From Saprolegnia diclina VS20 (lineage: Eukaryota > Oomycota > Saprolegniomycetes > Saprolegniales > Saprolegniaceae): a stretch of 64,000 nucleotides of DNA. The translations under genes were made by a program, and so were the position numbers. Of the stretch, positions 10,858 through 20,633 are shown in pieces. Under the pieces are notes generated by a model, which saw only the letters and a program-made list of their open reading frames with translations, searched no databases and had not been told where the DNA came from. The stretch is from contig NW_008246074.1 in assembly GCF_000281045.1 (NCBI RefSeq), positions 896,433 to 960,432 on the forward strand. Direction: 5' to 3'. How positions within the stretch are numbered: the first letter of the stretch is position 1; every line of letters starts with the position of its first letter.

Positions 10858-11211
10858 ATGAACGCCCCGAGCCGCAGCGACGCCTACCTCCTCCCGGACG
10901 GCGCGCAAAAGGTCACGTACGAGAAGGACACGCGCATCAACAACGCCGGTCAGTTCACCATCCTGCGCGAAGACCACACGATTGCGAACCTCGTGCGCAT
11001 GCAGCTTTTGCGCGACCCGAACGTGACGTTCGCCGGCTACATGCACCCGCACCCGCTCATCAACGACATCAAGGTGCGCATCCAGACCAACAACCAGAGC
11101 TCGCCCATCGAGGCCCTCGGCAACTGCCTCGACGACCTCTCGACCGAGTTTGAAGAGCTCGCGCAGCGCTTCCGCCGCCTCTCGACCAAGGACCAAGGTG
11201 GGTTTAGCTAG
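10858..11211 (+). CDS. RPB11: RNA polymerase II subunit RPB11
   Basis: Intronless, 117 residues, the same length as the human subunit POLR2J. It starts MNAPSR like animal RPB11 (MNAPP) and keeps the family core FTILREDHTIANLVRMQLL, then FAGYMHPHPL and VRIQT, which form the alpha-like dimerisation fold. RPB11 pairs with RPB3 in the assembly platform of RNA polymerase II in the nucleus. It is a housekeeping gene, and its promoter carries the ATCCGGAT palindromes. A few bases after the conserved C-terminal helix the frame stops (GGFS); a short terminal intron cannot be excluded, but the model fits the usual length. Confidence 0.93.
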   Translation: MNAPSRSDAYLLPDGAQKVTYEKDTRINNAGQFTILREDHTIANLVRMQLLRDPNVTFAGYMHPHPLINDIKVRIQTNNQSSPIEALGNCLDDLSTEFEELAQRFRRLSTKDQGGFS

Positions 11212-11668
11212 ACGCGGCGACTTGCATACTTCCTTTAATCACGATGACCGCGCCTTTTGGTCCACGCCTCATGCGTCGCACCCAAGCCGTGAGCCAAACG
11301 GGTCGAGGTACATGCAGCCGAGGTTGGTGGGTCGCGTGGCGACTCTATATATCACGGTCGCGTCCGATGCAATGTGGCAAGGACCGCCTCCGCGACCGCT
11401 GGAATACAAACCGAGACGCAGGTGCAAATGATGTAGGTCAAAGCCCAAGTGTTTTACCCTGCGTGACAGCCGCATCGCGGAGGCCCTGTTCGGGACGTCG
11501 ACAAAGGTGTGGGATTGCAGGGCGTCATTAGCGATCGCAAGCGTTATGCGCCGCTTGGAGCATAATCGATTCTACGACGCTCTGGCCAAGTGAGCTGCTG
11601 ATAGCAAGATTCGGCGGCCTTCGTATGCACGCGTCGGGGGACCGCTCGTCGTCCCAGGCCAACTTACG

Positions 11669-12015
11669 TCAACGAGGCCCAGTGCGGTTGCCGACAGACC
11701 GCGCGGTGCATACTCTTGTAAACGAACTACCGTTGCAAAGCGCGGTGAGAGACCATCCAACGTGCGCGACAGCATCATGGAGTTGGTCGCCGGTCGCGCG
11801 TAGCTGGCATGTGTCGACGACAGGCGCGGTACCATGGTGCACGAGCTCGTCGACGACGTAGCTCCCAATGAAGCCAAGGACGCATGTGCCAAGCTCAGCC
11901 AGTGCTAACGACGGCTATAGCGATGCGCCATTCCGGTACAAGCAGGACCAGCGTGGTCGCTCAAAAGCGGTGCCGTTGACGTTGCGATCTTCCGACGTCC
12001 GGTTGCACGGCCCAT
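11669..12015 (-). CDS. Possible small gene of 100 residues
   Basis: A model with exons 12015-11949 and 11904-11669, separated by a 44-nt intron of the local type (GTCCTG...GTTAG), gives an in-frame 100-residue protein. Its middle part, ALAELGTCVLGFIGSYVVDE, could be an amphipathic or membrane helix. Support is indirect. The ATG follows an ATCCGGAT palindrome by 33 bp, as in other genes here, and the total length is divisible by three. Against it, there is no recognised domain and the C-terminal 30 residues look unconstrained. It may be longer through unseen exons or may be spurious. Confidence 0.28.
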
Positions 12016-12047
12016 TTATGCGATGCCATTGGCTCGTGCGCCCAAGA

Positions 12048-12055
12048 ATCCGGAT
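12048..12055. promoter_or_regulatory. ATCCGGAT palindrome
   Basis: An exact copy of the 8-bp palindrome found at RPB11, 33 bp upstream of the ATG of the possible small minus-strand gene. Confidence 0.35.
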
Positions 12056-12074
12056 AATAGCGTTCATATTGGTC

Positions 12075-14427
12075 TTAGCTGATGAGCTGCGCGCGCTGGT
12101 CGTTGATGATGGCTTCGCATTTCGTCAAGCGGACCTGCGCCAAGTGCAGCTCGTCCCGCAGCGCGTCAATCGTCTCGTCCTTCTTGGCGACCGTCGCGCG
12201 GACGCGCGTGTGTAGTTTCTCCAAAAGGTCGTCCTACAAAGCAGTCGCTTGCACCAGCGCAACCATCGGCATTGTACGTGGTTGGACTTGAGCTCCTGCA
12301 GCTGACGACCATACTTGACCTCGACCTACACATCATCTTTGAACAGTTTCCCTAACGACGACGCTCGCACCGCGTCGAGCTTGGCATGGAGATCGTCCAC
12401 GACAGCGGAGAGGCGCTGGCGCTCGGCCTCGGCCGCGTCGCGGGCTTGGCCGAGCTGGTGGGCACGGTGGGCCTCGTCTTGGCTGAATCGACCGCGTTCC
12501 TGCAATACCGGATACGCCATTGCGCTCCTGTGTTGAAGTCTACCTCGTCGAGGAGGTGCTGGAGGCGTGCAATGCGTTCGTGCGCGGTCTGCAGCCCTGT
12601 CGCTTGCTCGTGGTACTTGGTCTTGAGATTCTCGCGGTCGCTCTCGAGCTTGGCGCACTTGTCAAAGAGATCGCGGTTCTTGTCCATCCACGCCACCTCC
12701 ATGTCGGTGGCCGCGCGCAGTTTCTTTTGATATTCCTAGCATTTTGTGGTGAGAAGCATTTGGACAAGTTGTCCAAACTTTGGTCTCGGCCTCAAAGTGA
12801 AGCGTTAGACGCTTCTCGGCCGCCTCGACCTTGCGCTGCGTCTCGGCCTGGAGCTTGTCAAGGATGAGCTCGATCTTGGCATCCCGGGCCGCGATCATGT
12901 CTTGCTCCAGCCGCCGCTTCTCCAGTTCAAACTCGCTGCGGAGCGTGGCATGCATGCTTTTCGTCATAGCGTCCAAGTCGACTTGATACTTGTCGCGCAA
13001 ATTGGCCGCGTCAACGTCGTAGCGCTTGGCCATCTACCGACGATTATCGCATCCAACAACGACACGCGATACACACCTCGTCCTTGTCTCTTTGAAGCTG
13101 CTGGACGTCGTACTCGATGCGTTGCCGCTCCATCGCGCGCGTCTCGTCGAGCTCCTTGGCGTGCATCAGCTTGAGCTGCCGCACCTCGGCGACCATCTCG
13201 TCGCGGGCCTTCTCGGCTTCCTCTTGCAGTCGTCGGCGCTGGGCGCTGAGTTGTTGCTGGAGCTCTGCGTCGGCCGCGTCCAGGCGAAACATGAGCTTGC
13301 TGCGCTCCTTCTCGCGCGCTTCAATGAGCTTCTTATCGTTTGCGTCGCGCTCCCGCCGCATGTACTCGTCCTTCTCCTTTTCAAATTGGAGCAGGAGCTT
13401 CCGCTTCTCTTCCTACCCCCGCGATCGTCATTGTATGAAGCGACGAGGCACGTACGGCGGCCGCATCCTGAGCCTTTTGAATTGTCTCTTTGCATTTGGT
13501 CATGATGGCTTGCACGTCGGGCTCCAACGCCTTGATGGTCGATTTCTTGATCTCGTCCGTCTTCTTTGCCATCTACCACGCGCATGGCCATGTCAGTATG
13601 ACGATGCAACGCGGTAAGACACAGGTACCCATTGGTCACGCCGCGTCTTCTCCGTCGCGGCCCAGCGCTCTTTGGCATCCTTCATTTGCCGCTCAAAGCC
13701 AGCGGTCTCGGAAGCGAGCCGCGTCTCCAGCTTGCGTAGCTCGGTTGTGAGCGCTTCGCACTTGGCCGCCAAGTCACTCTACACCGCCGCATGTTTATAG
13801 ATCGGATAGCGTCGATGTACCTTGTCCGTGACAAGCGTTTGTTCAAAGTCCAAGTGCTTCTCAATGTCTGTCTCGGCTTGCAGCTGCTGCTCTTTTAGTA
13901 GCGCCTACGTGCAAAATGCCACGTCATATTTTTGGCCAAGCAATATGGACCTTGAACTTGGCTTCGGCTGCGTCGAGCATGTCAGTGTGCTTGGCCTTGT
14001 CCTTGCGACGCGCTGCTTGGAGCAAGGCGATTGTCTGAGTTTTGTCCTACACCGCCATGCAAATCGCTCCACGAACGAAGAGATGGTCGTCGCGCACCTG
14101 GAGCTCCATGTTGAGCGTCACGAGCTTCTCCTTGATGTCATTATAGTAGACGTTCGAGTCCGTCGACGACCGGCCCGACGACGAGAGCGGCGGCATCCGG
14201 TTGCTGCTGCTCAGCAGTGGACTCGACGGTGTGCGCTGCAGTTGCTGCACCGACTTCATTTCGACTTCGTCGAGAAAATCATAGATGGTGTGCTTGCTCC
14301 CGCGCTTTTCGTCGCTGCTCAAGGGTGCCGTCGAGTAGTGGGGCGGTGGCGTCATTGCCGGGTCGTCGAGTAGCAGCTCGTCCAACGCCGACTCGTCGTG
14401 GTTGTTGCTGCTCCTGTCGTCGTCCAT
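12075..14427 (-). CDS. CEP131: CEP131 (AZI1)-like centriolar coiled-coil protein
   Basis: Eleven exons on the minus strand: 14427-14098, 14046-13951, 13904-13821, 13778-13629, 13572-13456, 13412-13077, 13033-12779, 12735-12544, 12499-12371, 12325-12278, 12233-12075; all ten introns (42-56 nt) are phase 0; 631 residues. After a Ser-rich N terminus (1-90) the protein is a nearly continuous coiled coil. Two blocks match the C-terminal half of animal CEP131: KKTDEIKKSTIKALEPDVQ (human KKTTEIKEVTVRGLEPEIQ) and RDAKIELILDKLQAET (human RDKEIELVIHRLEAD). The end TRVRATVAKKDETIDALR resembles human RRVKTALARKEEAVSSLR. CEP131 acts at basal bodies and the ciliary transition zone. Its 5' end lies 77 bp from the 3' end of the neighbouring nuclease gene. 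Confidence 0.8.
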
Positions 14428-14504
14428 GCCGCTGTCGTTCCATATAAAACGGTCGAGTACACAAAACGTCGTATTTTTGCAATCAACTCAATACATTGAT
14501 ACTG

Positions 14505-16293
14505 TTACGCAAGTGCAAAGTCGGCCACAAGCGAGAGGTGGTCGCTCGACACGTGCCTGCACCCGAATGAGCCCACGAGGTACACGTCCTACTACGAACG
14601 TACTGGGTCGGGAGGCCGCGGATGCGCTTGAAGAAGGCGGCTTCGTCCGGCATCGCGACGACGCCCGTACATTGGAGCGTCGGCGCCGAAAACCAAATGT
14701 AGTCGACCGTGCCCTACAGATGCCATCGACTAAGGACAGGCAGTGAACATCCTAGGCGCCTACAAAAAAGCGGTTGTGGTAGGTCGTCACAAGCGGCTCG
14801 CCCGTCGTCGCCTCGGTCGGGTGTTGCGCGTACGCGCTCTTGAGCGCAAACTACGCCACCGAGTTAGGCCGACGCAGCGCCCATTTTACATACTGGGTGG
14901 GACACGGTGCCGCCAATGGCCTTGTTGAATTTCGAAGGCGGCGACCGCTTACTGGGGCCGCGCTGCGCTGGGTCAAAGCGTCCAGCGGCCGTGCCGGCGC
15001 CGTGATGCCGCAATTCGGCTTCGGTCTCGACGTGGCGCCGCTCGTGAAAGAACGAGCCCTAGCGTTTGGCGTCAACGACCAGAGAGCAAATATGGTGTGT
15101 ATCTCGTACGCTGGGCGAAACTTGGCACGAGAGGTCGGGTGGCTGGAGACGGTCGCAGTCGAGTACGCCGGTCGCAAAGAGCGCGTAGAGCGGACTGCAC
15201 GGCGTAAAGTTAAAGTCGCCGCAGAGCAAGAGACGGTCCGACGCATGGGACGCTTGGAGCGCCGCCAGCTTCTCAAAGAGCAGTTGGCACTGCGCGAGCT
15301 TGACGTCGCCGCGCTAAGAGCGAGAAGTCAAGCTATTTGTACGCTGAATCGAGAGCGTACCCGCGGGTTGAAGAGAATATGCGTCGTTGCGACCACCATT
15401 TTCGCGCCGTCCGACACGGACTGTAGCACAAGCGCCAGCGCGACGTTGTCACGGTCGAGCACGTCGTGCCCCGGCACCTTGTACTCGATGCCAACCGTCT
15501 CGAGCATCTCAAACGTCGACGTTTTGACAAAGATGGCGCAGCCGTCCAGCGTCGTCTCGCCCGTCCTACGTGTGCGCGTCATACGATGCGTGCGTTGACA
15601 TACTGCGACGGTACCGCTGCTGGGCCCGCCCAACGTAGCCGTGCTAGAGAGAGATGTGGCACGTGCGCGATTCTACGGGCAATGTACCTGTGCGAGTTCA
15701 GGCTCAAAGTAGTCGACAAAATGATCGACTTCTTGGAGACAAATAATGTCGGCGCGCCACGATAGAATCTCGCGCAAGAGCCGCGTCCGGCGAAAGGCCC
15801 AGCTACGCAGAGCGATGGAAGCGATTGGCCATGGCGAATGCAGTAATGTACCTAAACTTGTAGGCGTCGTACGGGCGCGCGTGCTGCTGACTCTCGGCCG
15901 CGAGGTAGTCTACGCACAGCATGCGGCGCGTTGACGTGCAAGGCCAGACCTACCTGCGAGCACGTTGAAGCAAACGACGCGAAACCCGCCGGTCGCGGGC
16001 GGATCGCTATACACGCTGTACGGACGCGGGTACATGGGGATCGGCGAGAGCACGTCGACGGTCGTCGGATGGCGAGGCGCATTGCCACGCCCACCGCGCC
16101 CACCACGACCACCTCGACCGCCGCCACCCGAGCGACCGCCATGGCCACGTCGGCCGCCACTGCGCTCGGCACTGCGAGGACGCTCCGCTGCTTGGCTGTC
16201 ACGGCGCGAGCGTGAGCGGGACCGATTGCGCGTCGGCGGCGCGCTGCGGCGCGGGGCTGCTGGCGGGCCCATGTCGCCGGTGTCCGGTTGCAT
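14505..16293 (-). CDS. CCR4/Angel-type EEP-fold RNA nuclease with RGG-rich N terminus
   Basis: Ten exons on the minus strand: 16293-15954, 15909-15852, 15802-15688, 15643-15615, 15565-15361, 15313-15110, 15058-14906, 14850-14764, 14713-14604, 14556-14505; 450 residues. Residues 1-80 are rich in RS, RG and RGG, typical of RNA-binding tails. The endonuclease/exonuclease/phosphatase domain follows with its catalytic motifs in order: FNVLA, ICLQEVD (metal-binding Glu), RDNVALAL, LCGDFNFTP (catalytic Asp/Asn), GTVDYIWFS and the terminal SSDHLSLVADF (catalytic His). These are the Angel/CCR4/nocturnin signatures, so 3' RNA or 2',3'-cyclic phosphate processing is likely. Several motifs are readable only after splicing. 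It is divergent from the kelch gene. Confidence 0.88.
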
Positions 16294-16676
16294 TGCAAAA
16301 TATACGGCCAATCATTGGCCAGCATCTGACCAACCTTGAAGTTGCACAGCGATCAGGTCGAGCGCCAACACAGGCGAGGGCTCTGGACCAGCATGCGCCT
16401 TGACAGCCATGCTAGGCAGTACGATGCACAGCGTAGGCGAATGCTATTGCCAGACCCGCCTTGGCACCTTGCTCGGTCGCCCAACGACAGTCGCTTTGGC
16501 CTCAGGGTGCCGACACGACCTCTGCAGCACCGTCCTCGGCTGGTGCCCCAAACGACCGTCTCCTTGGTACCTCGAACGACCGCCATATCGACGGACGTGT
16601 ATCTTCCCATCATGCCACTCAATCCATCTTGTGCGCCACCTAAAAATACAGGCCAGACGCGGAAACGGCCGTCGCC
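16294..16676. promoter_or_regulatory. Nuclease/kelch divergent promoter region
   Basis: 383 bp between two divergent starts. Close to the nuclease start lies a palindromic CCAAT pair, GGCCAATCATTGGCC, at 16307-16321. No other feature is evident. Confidence 0.4.
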
Positions 16677-19600
16677 ATGAAGCGGCCTCGGCTAACCACG
16701 GGCGTGCTCTGCCTTGTCGTCACCGCCTTACCAATCGATGCTTGTACGTGCCACGTACCGTCTTTCACGTGTGCATCTTCATGGTGTAGCCAACTGGGCT
16801 GAAATCAGCGGCACCAAGCAGACCAACGCGGCGATCGAGTCGGGCACGCCGTGGACGCGGCGCTGGGGACACGCGGCCATTTCACAGCTCTTCTCAGCGG
16901 CCGAGACCGCAGCGGGGAAGCTTAGTCGCATCTATATCCTCGGCGGCGACGACCGCATGCAGCTGGCGACGATGGGCAAGGACTTTCGCGCCTATCCGGG
17001 CGGAGGTTCATTCCGGAACGACGTGTGGGCGACGACCGGCATTGGTACCTTCTTCGCTTAGCATACCAAGCCTTCATGCGCCTCCTAGTCTGGAACACGT
17101 CGATCAACATCCTGACGTTCAACCAGTGGGGCGAGCCCGCGCCGCAGATCGTAGCCGAGCTCACATGGAGCCAAACGAACGCGGGGAAGCTGCCGCCCCC
17201 GGGCATTCTGTACAGCGACTGGATTGCGTGCTTGAGTGCGCCATGGAACCCGTACCCGCCGAGCGGCTGCGACGACCCGACCAAAGCGCCCGGCGAGTAC
17301 ATTGCCGACGCCATGTTCTCGCCCCGGCGCAACTTTGCCGCGCTCGCCTTCAACAACCATTTGTATGTCTTTGGCGGCCGCGCCCGGGAGCTACTGCCCG
17401 TGCCGATCGCCGACACAATCGGTATGGCGCCGCGTCCCGCGCGCTGGATGGAGTATGCGATTCTCAAAAACGACGTCTGGAAGAGCCAGGACGCAGGTGC
17501 GGCAGCTTCCACGCAAACAACGACTATGGTACCGTAGGCGTCTCGTGGTCGCTCGCAACGATTGGGTGCGCGATGCCCACAGCGCTCGAGACGTACAAGG
17601 CGGGCGGGCAGCCGTACCAGTGCACGACCCAGAAAGATTGCTTTGGCGACAGCAAGTGCAACTTCGACCCGATCACGCTCACCGGCACCTGCGTCTGCAA
17701 CATGTGGTCGCCGCGCGAGTACCATACGGTGGTGTCGTATTTTGGCACGTTGTACCTCGCGGGCGGCTACACGTCGGTGCAACGGAACCTCTGTGGGCCC
17801 GAGATCGCCAAGCGGCCGTTGGGCAACGAGTATGCGTGCGGCGGCAACTACCGCAAATTTATGAACGACGTGTGGATGTCGCCGGACGGCCAGCGCTGGG
17901 TGCAGTTGACGCCGAGCGCGGCGTGGACCGGCCGCGGCGAACACGCAATGGTCGGGTGGGAAGGCCATCTCTGGATCTTTGGCGGCCGCGACCGCGACGT
18001 ACGTAGCTCGACCCACCAAGGCTTGCGCAACGACGTGTGGCGCAGCGTCGATGGCATCGAGTGGGTCCTCGATGCGCTCCACGCCGAGTGGTCGCCCCGC
18101 GCGAAAATGAGTGTCGTCCCGGTGACGCAGCCGAACGAGAGCTACCTCATTGCCATGTTTGGTGAAAACGACGATGTGTTCCTCGGGGATGTTTGGACAC
18201 GCGCCTCGAACGCGTCGCGCTGGTCGCTCGACTTTGGACCGAGCACGACGCAGCGGGTCTATGTGACGCCGCAAAGCTCGGTTGCCTTGCTCCAAGGCAT
18301 GGCCCCCACCGATGTCTCGACGCTGGAAGCCGCCAACATTCGGGTCATCGCCGACCTCACCGGCCTCGCACCAGACACAGTGATCGACCTGCGCACCATG
18401 CACAACGTGCCGATTTGCGATTACATTGCAGTCGCCAAGCTCGTCGTCCAGCAGTGCAAGTAAGCAGCTAACACCTCGCGTTCACCTTGCAACCGTGAGT
18501 GTAGCATTGCGCCCGTGGGGTACGACGGCGCCGAGTGGACCAACGTGAGCGTGCTCCAAGGCGCGAACGCGGTTGCCAATGCCGCCGCCACCGCGGCCGC
18601 GGCCGCCGCCGCTGCCAACAGCGTGTGGGACGGCTGCGCGCACCAAGGCACGCCCGTCTTTGACTGGATCACGGGGCTGTACAAGTGGCCCGATGTGGGC
18701 AGCGTGCCGCAAGTACGGCGCCTCTTGTCGTCTTGTGCCACAGGATACGATGGGCGTAGGTGGACACGAAGGACCCGTTCCCGAACGTCCAAGCGTCCGT
18801 GTGCCGGTGGACACCGACACCGCGCTCGTCGCACGCGTCGACCGTGCACAATGGCACTGTCTACGTCTTTGGCGGCAAGGTCGACAACCAGCTCTTTGAG
18901 AACGATGCGTGGTACCGAGGTACACACGTTGATCCCGCACAATATGTCATTTGCGCGTCAGATCCGACGCTACCGACGTCCTATTTTACGCTCACGCCCG
19001 AGTCGTCGACGTCGCAGACGATCTTTCAGTTTACCAGTGCAAAACCCGGCACGATCTTCCAGTACCACGTGATTGACCTCGTCGAGATGCTCGTGGTACG
19101 ACACTGCATGCTCCTGCTCGTGGCGACGTCGCTGCGGCGTGTAGGTGCGGAATTGGACCGACTGCCTCGGCGAAATCAACTTTGTCTCGTGGCTCGACGG
19201 CGGGTACCACCGCATTCGGCTCCGCGCGATCGACGCGGCCGGCAATGTCGAGTCGACCTTTGACGCCGGCCGGAACCTCTACGACTGGACGTACGTGCCG
19301 GCGCTGCCGTGGAACCTCATCATTGGCATGATTGCGCTCTGCGTCGTGCTGCTCGCCGGCCTCTTCCTCGAGTGGCGACGCCGGCGCAAGCAGGCGGCCA
19401 TGGAGCGCTACGCGATGAAGCGCATGCGGCGCAAGATGCGCGGCAACAAGAAGGGCGGCAACAAGGACGTCAACTGGCGCGCCACGTATGACGAATCCAA
19501 GGACGGCCAAAACAAGAAAAAAAAAAAAAAGCCAAAAAAATCCGACAAAAAAGGCGCCAAGCCGGACGAGAAGAAAGCCAGTGCTAAGAAGAGCAAGAAA

Positions 19601-19813
19601 TCGGACACCGGCAAGAAAAAGACCAAGGCGGACGTCGGCAAGGAGAACCCCACTACGGCATCGAGCTCGCCAAAGTCGCCCCCAAAACCCAAGAAGAAGG
19701 ACAAGAAGGACAAAACCGACAAGGTGGCGCCTGTCGCCAAGAAGAAACCAAAGGCGGACAGCCAAAAAAAGAAGGCGGAGAAAGCCGCCAAGAAAAAAGA
19801 AAAAACCACGTAG
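16677..19813 (+). CDS. Single-pass membrane kelch-repeat protein with Lys-rich tail
   Basis: Eight exons: 16677-16743, 16790-17044, 17089-17496, 17538-18459, 18505-18712, 18760-18919, 18962-19095, 19145-19813; 940 residues. The 42-nt sixth intron is divisible by three, so its retention would also keep the frame. A signal peptide (1-22) leads into kelch-like blades marked by LYVFGGR, LYLAGGY, LWIFGGR and VYVFGGK, each near a xNDVW motif. An EGF-like insertion (CTTQKDCFGDSKCNF, about 270) lies between blades. A beta-rich extracellular domain precedes one TM helix (about 776-797, NLIIGMIALCVVLLAGLFLEW). The 140-residue cytoplasmic tail is mostly Lys. A beta-propeller adhesion or receptor-like surface protein is inferred; the ligand is unknown. 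Confidence 0.85.
19515..19529 (+). repeat. Coding poly-A run in the kelch gene
   Basis: About 14-15 consecutive A residues inside the lysine-rich tail, with further shorter A runs downstream to 19803. Such runs are prone to slippage in replication, transcription and sequencing, so the frame after this point deserves checking. The model keeps one frame to the stop. Confidence 0.7.
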
Positions 19814-20633
19814 CGTAGCCGACATACAAACATCAAGTGTGTAATCTAGAAGCCGTTTGCAAGCCCTAGCCCGCGGCGCCACGTCAGACGCGTTCGATAT
19901 TTTTTAAATCAAAAGATCGTCTTGGTGTTTGTATGAAAATGCAAAAAAACACGCACCGCGCGAAAAAACAGCCAACCGTCGAACCGGCGCGAAGTCGGTC
20001 CGATTCGAGAACCAGCCAATTTCAGCCAATCGCAACGCGTAGGACCCCTGCACCCGCAACGTGATTGGCTGTTGCCCAGAATGCAGGTAGGGCTCGGGGT
20101 CGACTCTCTTGAAGTTTGTATACTGCCGGCAACGGACCGGCCGCCGAATCACAGGCGACTGCAATCGCCAACTCGGCCGCGTTGCAGGCGCGGGGACCGG
20201 CGCGCGTCCGCGATCGATGGCTTCGACGACCCCCCCTACGCGCTGCGAGGGTCCTGGCCATGGCGCCAAGACATGGAATCGTAGCCCGTCGTCGCCGCTA
20301 CCTGCATGTCCCCACGACCATGAAGCGTGCGTCGTGCTCGTCGCGTCCGGAGCGTGTGTGCGCAGGCGGCGCGACGGGCGGCGACCGCCCATACTGTGGC
20401 CGAGTCATGACCGGGTGGGCGCCAATCGTTGCGCTTTCGTGTAGGGGCGGGGGTGGACCCCCTAGGGTTTGGGGTCGGAAAGCAGCGTCTTTGTAGTGTT
20501 TTTTCTATGGGTCCGGGGGGAGGCCCGTGTTGTATTCAAAATGGGAGGTCCGCCCGCGACGTTTTGGGTTTTCGGGGTGGTTTTGTCGGGAACGTTCATT
20601 TTCGTATTTGTTTGTTCCATGTATTAGGCCGCC
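19814..20633. other. Intergenic region, no gene seen
   Basis: 820 bp between the kelch stop and the BET gene. It has CCAAT elements (20018-20033 holds two) and, near 20445-20530, G-runs on the plus strand. A 162-codon minus-strand ORF shows no domain and is not annotated. The last 200 bp are probably BET promoter and 5' UTR. Confidence 0.5.

Larger units (their letters stand above)
11212..12074. other. Stretch without a confident gene
   Basis: 863 bp between RPB11 and the CEP131-like gene. The right half may hold a small minus-strand gene (separate entry, low confidence). The left half has only short ORFs and a TATATAT run near 11345. Confidence 0.4.

Noticed and set aside
14840-15598. 252-codon plus-strand ORF
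   Set aside because: Antisense to the CCR4/Angel-type exons, which carry catalytic motifs.
16922-18403. 493-codon minus-strand ORF
   Set aside because: Antisense shadow of the kelch gene, whose sense frame has clear blades and splice sites.
19904-20392. 162-codon minus-strand ORF
   Set aside because: No domain, biased composition and a low-GC flank; probably chance.
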